Positions 8,911 to 14,821 of a stretch of DNA of 16,371 nt are shown in pieces. Both the position numbers and the translations under genes were made by a program. Origin of the DNA: Desulfomicrobium sp. (GTDB lineage: Bacteria > Desulfobacterota > Desulfovibrionia > Desulfovibrionales > Desulfomicrobiaceae); assembly GCA_003542385.1 (NCBI GenBank), contig DPKT01000190.1:1-16371 (forward strand). Reading direction: 5' to 3'. The first letter of the stretch is position 1; each line of letters begins with the position of its first letter. The notes below the pieces were generated by a model, which saw nothing but the letters and a program-made list of their open reading frames with translations, did no database searches and was not told where the DNA came from.

Positions 8911-9075
8911 TCAGCCCATCTTCTCGAAGTATTCCTTTTCCGCACCGCACTTGGGGCAGACCCAGCCTTCGGGCAGGTCTTCGAAAGCGGTCCCCGCCGG
9001 AATGTTGTTGTCGGGGTCGCCTTCCGCCGGGTCGTACACGTAGCCGCACGGACATTCCCATCGTTCCATGGCCAT
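8911..9075 (-). CDS. Small rubredoxin with Cys-Pro-Cys first motif
   Basis: A 54-residue one-iron electron carrier of the cytoplasm. The fold is clear: CGYVYDPAEGDPDN (10-23), GTAFEDLPEGW (28-38) and the second metal knuckle CPKCG (40-44). The first knuckle, however, reads WECPCGY: Cys8 and Cys10 are separated by one residue instead of the usual two, so the first loop is one residue short. ATG 9075 is chosen because GGAGG lies 5 nt upstream on the minus strand; ATG 9069 is the alternative. In anaerobes rubredoxins feed oxygen- and superoxide-detoxifying enzymes, but no such partner is adjacent. The gene follows the S1 protein gene by 48 bp and is closed by its own terminator. Confidence 0.93.
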   Translation of the reverse strand: MAMERWECPCGYVYDPAEGDPDNNIPAGTAFEDLPEGWVCPKCGAEKEYFEKMG

Positions 9076-9123
9076 GGTTGCCTCCATCGGTGTTGAAGTG
9101 AACGGGTGGAAATCCTTGAGGAC

Positions 9124-10539
9124 CTAGCTCTTCTTCTTCAAGGCCTTGGCCAGGACGTCGCCCAGGGAGCCCATGTCCCCGCCGGCCTGGGGCTTGTAGC
9201 CCTTCCAGTCGGAGACCTCCTCCTTCTTGCCGGTTCCCAGGCTGATCTTGCGGTCGCGCAGGTTCACGCTCTCGATGCTGACCACGACCTTGTCGCCGGG
9301 AACGAGCTTGTCGAACTTCGCCTCGCCCTCGGCCTTGGCCATGACGGACTGGGGCAGGAGCCCGGTCACGCCCGGTTCCAGATTGACGAAGAGCCCGAAC
9401 TGCTGGCGCTTCTCGACGGTGCCCTCGAAGGTCTGGCCCACGGGGTACTTGTCGGCCACGGTCAGCCAGGGGTCGCCCTCGGCGTCGCGCATGCTGAGCG
9501 AAATGCGCTGCTTCTCGACGTCGACCTGCTTGATCACGGCCGCGACCATGTCGCCGACCTGGACCATGTCGCCGGGCTTGTGCACGCGCTTGGCATAGCT
9601 CATCTCGCTGACGTGGACCAGGCCCTCGATGCCGGGCGCGATCTCGACGAAGGCGCCGAACTCCATGAGCTTGACGACCTTGCCCGTGACCTTGTCGCCG
9701 TCCTTGAAGCGCTCGGCCACGGTCTTCCACGGGTCGTCCTGGGCCTGCTTGATGGACAGGGACAGGCGCGTCTCGCCGGGCTTCTTGCCGGCGCTGGTGC
9801 CGAGGTACTTGACCCGCACGCGGTCGCCCACAGACAGGGCCTCCTCGGGGCTCTGGATGCGCGCCCAGGAGATTTCGGAGATGTGCACCAGGCCTTCCAC
9901 GCCAGGCACCAGCTCGACGAATGCGCCGAAGGCGGCCAGGCGGGTAACGGTGCCCTCGACCACGTCGCCGGGCTTGACGCCGTCGAAGAACTCGGCGCTG
10001 GCCTGCTGCTGCTCGGCTTCGAGCAGGGCGCGGCGGGAGACGACGATGTTGCGTCCGCCCTCGGTCAGCTTGGTGATGCGGAACTGCAGGGTCTGTCCGA
10101 CGTAGTCCTCGGGGTTGGCCACGTAGCGCGAGTCGATCTGCGACACGGGGCAGAAGGCACGGCGCTTCATGATCTCGACGTGGAAGCCGCCCTTGATCTG
10201 CTCCCTGACCTTGCCCTCGACCGGAACCCCTCCGTCATAGGCGTCCTGAAGCATGTTCAGCCCGCCGGCGCCGGTCAGAGCCTTGGACAGGCGCACGCTG
10301 TCGTCGGTCAGGCCCACCACGTAGAGCTCCAGCGTGTCGCCTTCGGCCACGGTCAGTTCGCCGGCGTCGTTCAGCAGTTCCTCACGGTCCACGATGCCGT
10401 CCACGGACGCGCCGCAGTCGACGAACACCGACTTCTGACCGATGGAGATGACCGTTCCGGAAACCTTGTCCCCTGCCTTGAGGGCCGCCTTGCGCTGGGA
10501 TTCGTAGGAGGCGAACAGCTCGGCAAAATCTTCGCTCAT
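9124..10539 (-). CDS. Five-domain S1 RNA-binding protein (ribosomal protein S1-like)
   Basis: A 471-residue protein built from five S1 (OB-fold) RNA-binding domains at about residues 22-86, 104-170, 189-263, 279-350 and 367-435, with a lysine-rich tail ending KALKKKS. Domains 3 and 4 carry the strongest signatures (FGAFVELVPGVEGLVHISE and FGAFVEIAPGIEGLVHVSE). Ribosomal protein S1 of E. coli has six domains and helps the 30S subunit bind structured mRNA. This shorter form could be the ribosomal S1 or a second S1-domain translation or decay factor; the sequence alone does not decide. AAGG lies 9 nt before the ATG. It is 29 bp downstream of the peptidyl-prolyl isomerase gene. Confidence 0.9.
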   Translation of the reverse strand: MSEDFAELFASYESQRKAALKAGDKVSGTVISIGQKSVFVDCGASVDGIVDREELLNDAGELTVAEGDTLELYVVGLTDDSVRLSKALTGAGGLNMLQDAYDGGVPVEGKVREQIKGGFHVEIMKRRAFCPVSQIDSRYVANPEDYVGQTLQFRITKLTEGGRNIVVSRRALLEAEQQQASAEFFDGVKPGDVVEGTVTRLAAFGAFVELVPGVEGLVHISEISWARIQSPEEALSVGDRVRVKYLGTSAGKKPGETRLSLSIKQAQDDPWKTVAERFKDGDKVTGKVVKLMEFGAFVEIAPGIEGLVHVSEMSYAKRVHKPGDMVQVGDMVAAVIKQVDVEKQRISLSMRDAEGDPWLTVADKYPVGQTFEGTVEKRQQFGLFVNLEPGVTGLLPQSVMAKAEGEAKFDKLVPGDKVVVSIESVNLRDRKISLGTGKKEEVSDWKGYKPQAGGDMGSLGDVLAKALKKKS

Positions 10540-10568
10540 GTTTGATTACCTTACTTCAACGTCTTGCG

Positions 10569-11069
10569 TCATTCAAAACGGGTAATGGAGTTGATGGACA
10601 CCTGGTCGGCGGGTGCGTGTTCGTGGTCGCCCTGGGGTTTGACCCGGACTTTCTCAATCTTCTTGACCACATCCATCCCGTCAATGACCTGACCGAAAAC
10701 GCAGTAGCCGAACTCTTCCTCGCCCTGATGGTCAAGGTCCGGGTTGTCGACCGTATTGATGAAAAACTGGGCGCAGGCGCTGTGCGGGTCCGCGGTGCGG
10801 GCCATGGCCACGGTGCCTTCGAGATTCTTGAGGCCGTTCGTGGCCTCGTTGACGATGGGCGCCTTGACCGGCTTTTCGCGCATCATGTTGTCGAGGCCGC
10901 CGCCCTGGATCATGAATCCCTTGACGACCCTGTGGAACAGGGTGCCGACGTAGAAATCCTCATCCACATAACTCAGAAAATTGGCCACCGTCTGCGGGGC
11001 CTTGTCCGCGAAGAGCTCGACCAGGAACTCCCCCTTGGTCGTGTCCACCAGGACCACCGGATTGCTCAT
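10569..11069 (-). CDS. Cyclophilin-type peptidyl-prolyl cis-trans isomerase
   Basis: A 166-residue cyclophilin that speeds cis-trans isomerisation of prolyl bonds during protein folding. It has no signal peptide, so it is cytoplasmic (PpiB-like). Active-site landmarks are FHRVVKGFMIQGG (45-57, with Arg47 matching Arg55 of human CypA) and SACAQFFINTVDNPDLD (97-113, with the QFF core). The usual CypA tryptophan (Trp121) appears to be replaced by Phe120, as in many bacterial members, which usually lowers cyclosporin sensitivity. A strong ribosome site (GGAGG) precedes ATG 11069. It is the first gene of the minus-strand block leading to the S1 protein and rubredoxin, with a promoter 40 bp upstream. 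Confidence 0.95.
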   Translation of the reverse strand: MSNPVVLVDTTKGEFLVELFADKAPQTVANFLSYVDEDFYVGTLFHRVVKGFMIQGGGLDNMMREKPVKAPIVNEATNGLKNLEGTVAMARTADPHSACAQFFINTVDNPDLDHQGEEEFGYCVFGQVIDGMDVVKKIEKVRVKPQGDHEHAPADQVSINSITRFE

Positions 11070-11109
11070 TCCTTCCTCCAGAAAATTGTCTCAACAAAAA
11101 CGGAGCATA

Positions 11110-11138
11110 AAAATATACGGCTCCGGGCCGTTTGGCAA
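11110..11138 (-). promoter_or_regulatory. Sigma-70-like promoter of the cyclophilin operon
   Basis: On the minus strand TTGCCA is followed after 17 nt by TATTTT; an overlapping TATATT would give a 15-nt spacer. The start of transcription would fall about 30 nt before the cyclophilin ATG. A 6-bp inverted repeat (CGGAGC with GCTCCG, 11101-11125) straddles the -10 box. The 190-bp gap 11070-11259 otherwise shows no gene. Confidence 0.5.
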
Positions 11139-11259
11139 ACCCTTTGCCGCTGTCCCCGAACGCCGCGTAGCGCCCGCAAAAGCCGCATGGTGCCGGATCG
11201 GCAGCAACCCGCCGGAACCTTGGGGGCAAAGTGCGGACCTGCCCTTCAGTCGTGAAGGA

Positions 11260-11412
11260 TCATTGCGTCTTTCCCTTGCGATACCCGCTCTTGAAATCGC
11301 CGGCCGCGTTCTCTACGCTCTTGACCGTTTTCCCGGTCCATTCTCCCATGGTCGAGCAGCCAGTGCCCAGGAAGGCAATCAGGCACGCCGCGACAATCCA
11401 GCATCTCCACAT
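11260..11412 (-). CDS. Small lipoprotein, entericidin-like
   Basis: A 50-residue predicted lipoprotein. The start at ATG 11412 has AGGAGG 6 nt upstream. Residues 1-18 form a signal (MWRCWIVAACLIAFLGTG) ending before Cys19; position -3 is Gly, so the lipobox is loose. The mature peptide is short, polar and helix-prone (CSTMGEWTGKTVKSVENAAG, then a basic end GYRKGKTQ). The 'GCsTM..G..v...eNAA' pattern resembles entericidin/EcnAB-type lipoproteins and other small envelope peptides. It is the last gene of the minus-strand operon, 47 bp after the metal transporter gene. I could not find a convincing terminator behind it. Function is not known; the gene itself is well supported by start site and signal. 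Confidence 0.8.
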   Translation of the reverse strand: MWRCWIVAACLIAFLGTGCSTMGEWTGKTVKSVENAAGDFKSGYRKGKTQ

Positions 11413-11459
11413 GAATAACCTCCTGTCCCATGCGCCGGCCGTGTCCGAAGCGCGGCCCT

Positions 11460-12395
11460 TCATTTTTCCTCCGGCTGGCAGCGTCTGTCGCACAACCCGC
11501 CCACCTTCCATCCGTCGAAGGAGGCATGGTCCTCCCGCGGCTCAACGTGGATGGTGATCTGTGCCCCGGGCAGGGCGGCGCGGATGCGTTCCTCCACGCC
11601 GCAGCAGAGGTCGTGGGAATGCTGCACCGTCATGGAACCCGGAACGAGCAGATGGAAATCGACAAATCGCACCGCACCGGCCCTGCGCGTCCGCAGGGCG
11701 TGATATTGCGTCCCTTCCCCCACCACCTGCCCGATAGCCCCGACGATGGCATCGACTTCGCGGGGCGGAAGGCCTTCGTCCATGAGGCCGGACACGGAGC
11801 GGCGCACGAGGGAAATGCCGGTCCAGACGATGTTGACGGCCATGATAAAGCCCAGCACCGGGTCCAAGATCTGCCACGATGGGGGCGCGAAGAGCATGAC
11901 GCTCAGGGCGGCCACCAGCCCGGCCGAAGTCCAGACGTCCGTCAGGAGGTGCTTCGCGTCGGCCTCCAGCACGATGTTGTCGTACTCCCTGGCGGCGCGG
12001 AGCATGACCCTGGCGGCGATGAAATTCACGGCCCCCGCAGCGGTGGCCACGAGGATGCCCGTCCCGAGAGCCTCCAGAGGCTGGGGGTCGAGGAACCGCT
12101 GCACCGAGGCGTAGGCGATGCCCACCGCTGCGACGCAGATCAGCGCGCCCTCCATGCCGCTCGAAAGGTATTCGGCCTTGCCGTGTCCGTAGGCATGGCA
12201 GTCGTCGGCGGGCCTGTGGGCCGCGATGATGGCCAAAAGCGCGATGACGCCGGCCGTCAGGTTGACCACGGACTCCACGGCGTCGGAGAAGAGACCCACG
12301 GAACCCGTCAGGAAAAAGGCCCCGAACTTCAGGGCCATGGTCAGGAGCGAAGCGCCGATGGAAAGGTAGGCGTACCTGCGGGCGTGGATCTGCAC
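11460..12395 (-). CDS. Cation diffusion facilitator (CDF) metal transporter
   Basis: An inner-membrane antiporter that exports divalent metal ions, 311 residues, with about six membrane helices up to residue 200 and a cytoplasmic C-terminal domain. Aligned by eye to FieF/YiiP: the TM2 metal site DxxxD becomes Glu41-xxx-Asn45 (SDAVESVVN), TM5 keeps HxxxD (His149, Asp153), and the cytoplasmic loop PADDCHAYGHGKAE (62-75) is conserved. The C-terminus carries a CDRRC motif (residues 303-307) that could bind metal. The start is GTG 12395 with GAGG 6 nt upstream, 12 bp behind the cupin stop. Metal preference cannot be read from the sequence; the changed TM2 site argues against assuming zinc/iron specificity. 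Confidence 0.93.
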   Translation of the reverse strand: MQIHARRYAYLSIGASLLTMALKFGAFFLTGSVGLFSDAVESVVNLTAGVIALLAIIAAHRPADDCHAYGHGKAEYLSSGMEGALICVAAVGIAYASVQRFLDPQPLEALGTGILVATAAGAVNFIAARVMLRAAREYDNIVLEADAKHLLTDVWTSAGLVAALSVMLFAPPSWQILDPVLGFIMAVNIVWTGISLVRRSVSGLMDEGLPPREVDAIVGAIGQVVGEGTQYHALRTRRAGAVRFVDFHLLVPGSMTVQHSHDLCCGVEERIRAALPGAQITIHVEPREDHASFDGWKVGGLCDRRCQPEEK

Positions 12396-12407
12396 GGCGG
12401 GCCTCGA

Positions 12408-12758
12408 CTAGATCTCCGGCGCCCCGGCCGGGATCAGGCACAAAAAGGTCAACGGCGCCGAACCCGCGTTGCGGATCTGGTGCTCCTCCTCGCCGGGCAC
12501 GAAAACCGCGTCGCCAGGCCCCACCGGCACCCATTCGCCCGCCCTGAAGACCTCGCCCTGGCCGGCGTGGAAGAAGATTTCGTGTTCCCAGGCATGGGTG
12601 TGGCGCGGCGTGTGGCCGCCGGGAGCGAGATCGAAGCGGCGCATGCAGAAATTGGCCGCGCCGTCGCTGTGGCCGATGATCACCCGCCCGGTGACACCGC
12701 TGGCCGGACCAGAATTGAAGTGGACCGGCTCGGGGGCCGTGGTGGATATGACTTTCAT
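12408..12758 (-). CDS. Small cupin protein
   Basis: A 116-residue single-domain cupin. Motif 1 is PGGHTPRHTHAWEHE (46-60), giving His53, His55 and Glu60 as metal ligands; motif 2, PGEEEHQIRNAG (88-99), supplies His93. The full 3-His/1-Glu set is present, so it should bind a divalent metal. Small cupins can be isomerases, dioxygenases or metal/ligand sensors, and the sequence does not say which. The gene lies between the LapG-fold gene (36 bp upstream) and the CDF transporter (12 bp downstream), a context compatible with metal handling. AAGGA is 11 nt before ATG 12758, a rather long spacing. Confidence 0.9.
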   Translation of the reverse strand: MKVISTTAPEPVHFNSGPASGVTGRVIIGHSDGAANFCMRRFDLAPGGHTPRHTHAWEHEIFFHAGQGEVFRAGEWVPVGPGDAVFVPGEEEHQIRNAGSAPLTFLCLIPAGAPEI

Positions 12759-12794
12759 GGTCGTTGCCGTCCTTTTCTAAAAAAATGTTCGTGT

Positions 12795-13373
12795 TCAGTA
12801 ATTCCAGACGTCGAAGAAATTGAAGCCGATGAGCACGTGCACATCCCTGCGGGCCGACAGGAACACGCTCCCGCGCACCGGGCTGAAGGAGAACATGCCG
12901 TTGTCGAGCATCCAGAAATCGTCCGGGGTGTCCTGGACGATGGCGAAGGAATGCCGCCGCCCGGCGAATTCCACCGAGACCACGCCCAGGGCGTCGTCAG
13001 GAAAACCCGCGTCGCGCAGCCGGTGCATGATGGCGATGGACTGATCCAGGCTGATGCCCCGGCCCTTGTCCAGGGTCACGGAGGAAGGACGCCACAGGTC
13101 CCCCAGCTCGTGCTTGATCTCAAGCAGCGTACGGCGGTGGATGCGACGCATGAGGGCCAGGTCCACAGTGCCTTTCAAGGCCTTGACCGGGCGGTCGTTC
13201 TCGAAAGTCATGGACTCCATCTGCGTCTTCTGCCATGTGCAGACGTCATCGTACAGGGGGCTGTTGCGCACGCGGTCATTGCGCACAAAGGAGCGCTTCC
13301 CGGGCCGCAGCGCATAGAGCCAGCCGCGAACCGTCGAAAGGGCGTATCCGGACCAATATTGCAAGACATGCAT
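12795..13373 (-). CDS. LapG/transglutaminase-fold protein with Ser in place of the catalytic Cys
   Basis: A 192-residue protein whose second half resembles the bacterial transglutaminase-like cysteine peptidases (BTLCP, the LapG family). The helix GISLDQSIAIMHRLRDAGF (106-124) aligns with the LapG-type 'GDCEDYAiaK...L...GF'; RRHSFAIV (139-146) supplies the His and FWMLDNG (153-159) the Asp. Spacing from nucleophile position to His (33) and from His to Asp (16) is close to LapG (about 37 and 17). At the Cys position there is Ser108, so it is likely a pseudoenzyme or an altered hydrolase. There is no signal peptide, whereas LapG proteins are periplasmic. The start has AGGAG 6 nt upstream. It opens the four-gene operon and diverges from a TetR gene. 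The family call is by motif only. Confidence 0.62.
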   Translation of the reverse strand: MHVLQYWSGYALSTVRGWLYALRPGKRSFVRNDRVRNSPLYDDVCTWQKTQMESMTFENDRPVKALKGTVDLALMRRIHRRTLLEIKHELGDLWRPSSVTLDKGRGISLDQSIAIMHRLRDAGFPDDALGVVSVEFAGRRHSFAIVQDTPDDFWMLDNGMFSFSPVRGSVFLSARRDVHVLIGFNFFDVWNY

Positions 13374-13403
13374 GACGTTCTCCTGACTGTCGGTGAACGC
13401 CTC

Positions 13404-13432
13404 TTATTCAGGATTGGGCCTTCCTTTGTCAA
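13404..13432 (-). promoter_or_regulatory. Promoter of the LapG-fold/cupin/CDF/lipoprotein operon
   Basis: On the minus strand a perfect TTGACA (-35) is followed after 17 nt by GAATAA, or after 18 nt by AATAAG, as a weak -10. The predicted transcription start leaves a leader of about 25 nt with the AGGAG ribosome site. The perfect -35 with a poor -10 fits a regulated promoter. Confidence 0.5.
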
Positions 13433-13465
13433 TTTGCTCCGCCGTCGCAGGCGCCGCCCCCCTCG

Positions 13466-13494
13466 TTGACAAACAGCCCCGGCCCCCATATTGA
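13466..13494 (+). promoter_or_regulatory. Promoter of the tetR gene
   Basis: A perfect TTGACA (13466-13471) is followed by a 17-bp spacer and TATTGA (13489-13494). It is divergent from the minus-strand promoter 34 bp away, so one regulator bound here could affect both. Confidence 0.5.
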
Positions 13495-13507
13495 TTGGGT
13501 ATTCAAT
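13490..13507. promoter_or_regulatory. Possible TetR operator dyad
   Basis: ATTGA and TCAAT form 5-bp arms around 8 bp, overlapping the -10 box of the tetR promoter, with further A/T symmetry outside. The location suits autorepression by a TetR protein. The dyad is short and could occur by chance in AT-rich sequence. Confidence 0.3.
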
Positions 13508-13595
13508 TTAAGACGTTACGACGAGTTCGCTCCTCGGGGCCGCTCACGGCACCGGGAATTTGTCGCCAGCACCATCAGGAGAACGGGAACACACC

Positions 13596-14180
13596 ATGGC
13601 CAACGGACCGACAAAGAAGGAACTGCTGCTCAAGGCCGCCAAGGAACTTTTCAGTGAACACGGGTACTCGGAAACGACCTTCAAGAAGATTTCCGACCGC
13701 GCCGGCGTGGCATTGGGGCTGCTCACGCACCATTTCGGCAACAAGGAGAAGCTCTTCCTGACGGCCGGGCTCGACGTGTTGCACGAACTCATCCTGACCA
13801 TCAAGACCAACCTCCAGGGCGTGCCCAACGGCCTCGAAGCCGTACGCATCTTCGCCAACACCTACTTCGACTTCGCCCGCAACCCCCGACAGGACTTCAT
13901 GGTCCTCGTCCGCTGCTCCCCCTTCAGCGACCTCAAGACCACCGAGGACAAGGAATTCATGATCCGCACCTTCTCGGAGCTCTACGACGTGCTGCGGGAC
14001 TGCGTGGAACTCGGCGTGAAGGACGGCACCATCCGTCCCGTGGATCCGCAGCGCGCCTCGGTGGTGGTCTTCTGCAACCTCGTCGGCGGCATCCGCCACG
14101 GACTGCTCACGCCCTACGGTGACGAGAACCTCTTCGACGACATCGTCGAATTCGTGATCTACGGCCTCAAGGCCCGTTGA
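13596..14180 (+). CDS. TetR/AcrR family transcriptional regulator
   Basis: A 194-residue repressor-type regulator. The N-terminal DNA-binding domain is typical: KAAKELFSEHGYSETT (14-29), the helix-turn-helix KISDRAGVALGLLTHHFGNK (31-50) and KEKLF (50-54). The C-terminal 130 residues form the variable helical ligand and dimer domain. ATG 13596 is chosen over the in-frame TTG 13560 because homology starts just after it; the ribosome site is weak (GGGAA at 7 nt, AGGAG at 14 nt). It diverges from the LapG-fold/cupin/CDF/lipoprotein operon across 222 bp, so control of that operon and of itself is the simplest guess. The inducer is unknown. Confidence 0.93.
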   Translation: MANGPTKKELLLKAAKELFSEHGYSETTFKKISDRAGVALGLLTHHFGNKEKLFLTAGLDVLHELILTIKTNLQGVPNGLEAVRIFANTYFDFARNPRQDFMVLVRCSPFSDLKTTEDKEFMIRTFSELYDVLRDCVELGVKDGTIRPVDPQRASVVVFCNLVGGIRHGLLTPYGDENLFDDIVEFVIYGLKAR

Positions 14181-14241
14181 AAGTCACCCGGCGGACATTT
14201 TTTCCTTTGGCCTTTTGATTGACGGACGTATATGGTGGAGC

Positions 14242-14263
14242 ATCCTCCCGTCTGCGGGAGGAT
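14242..14263 (+). promoter_or_regulatory. 5' leader hairpin burying a ribosome-binding site
   Basis: ATCCTCCCG and CGGGAGGAT form a perfect 9-bp stem with the 4-nt loop TCTG. The right arm contains GGGAGG, placed 8 nt before an in-frame ATG at 14270, so the stem would hide that ribosome site. No U-run follows, which argues against a terminator for the TetR gene. A weak promoter candidate (TTTGGC, 17 nt, TATATG at about 14229-14234) lies just upstream. Confidence 0.5.
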
Positions 14264-14293
14264 CGTCTCATGCGTTCCATCCAGGAGGCACCC

Positions 14294-14632
14294 ATGCCGG
14301 AAAAACGAAAATCATCACGAACCGCATGTTTCGAAAGTTGTCTTGTGCGGCCATATGCCGGCGACTCCGCCTCATGCCCTTCCCTGATTCTGAACTACAG
14401 CCAGAACGGCCTCAAGATCGAAACCGAATACCCTTTGCGCAACGATGAGCACATCAAGATCTGCGACCTCGACGATGCCGTCGACGAGATGATCGCCGGA
14501 ATGGGCCACCGCGTCGGCAAGGTGCGCTGGTGCACTGCCGGCCCTGCTCTCCCCGCCGGCCTCTACGAGGCCGGCATCACGCTGATCGGCGGGGTCTCCG
14601 GGAATGTCAGCCGGCGCAACCCGGCGAAATAG
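14294..14632 (+). CDS. PilZ domain protein (c-di-GMP receptor type)
   Basis: A 112-residue single PilZ domain, expected to bind cyclic di-GMP and act as a cytoplasmic receptor in motility, biofilm or envelope control. Both ligand motifs are present: RxxxR as Arg5-Lys-Ser-Ser-Arg9 and NxSxxG as Asn34-Tyr-Ser36-Gln-Asn-Gly39. The strand pattern continues to GKVRWC and YEAGITLIG near the end. ATG 14294 has AGGAGG 5 nt upstream. An upstream in-frame ATG at 14270 would add eight residues (MRSIQEAP) and uses the ribosome site inside the leader hairpin, so two start sites are possible. Four cysteines in so small a domain are notable. No enzyme domain is attached, so it must act through a partner not visible here. 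Confidence 0.82.
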   Translation: MPEKRKSSRTACFESCLVRPYAGDSASCPSLILNYSQNGLKIETEYPLRNDEHIKICDLDDAVDEMIAGMGHRVGKVRWCTAGPALPAGLYEAGITLIGGVSGNVSRRNPAK

Positions 14633-14697
14633 CTCCACGACTGCGGCCATCCGTCCTCCCTTCCCCCCCCCGCAGCGCCGGGCCGGAAAACAAGTGC

Positions 14698-14726
14698 TTG
14701 AACTGGAGCGTGGACGAGGCTAGGAT
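14698..14726 (+). promoter_or_regulatory. Sigma-70-like promoter of the M23 peptidase gene
   Basis: TTGAAC (14698-14703), a 17-bp spacer and TAGGAT (14721-14726) match the consensus well. The leader would be about 90 nt and contains a run of eight T (14755-14762) after a weak stem. A run of nine C (14663-14671) lies 26 bp upstream of the -35 box. Confidence 0.6.
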
Positions 14727-14821
14727 GCGTGACTGTTTCGGCGGACGACGCAGCTTTTTTTTCTTACCGGAAGGACACCCGGACGCCGCCCTCGCCAAAC
14801 CTCAACGCCCCGCAAGGACGT

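Noticed and set aside
9106..10545. Open 479-codon + strand frame opposite the S1 gene
   Set aside because: It mirrors the S1 gene almost exactly, and its Gly/Leu/His/Ala-rich, Asp-heavy composition is typical of antisense shadows.
11430..13469. Open 679-codon frame on the + strand across four minus-strand genes
   Set aside because: It runs antisense to four genes with clear family features and ribosome sites; long open antisense frames are expected at high third-position GC.
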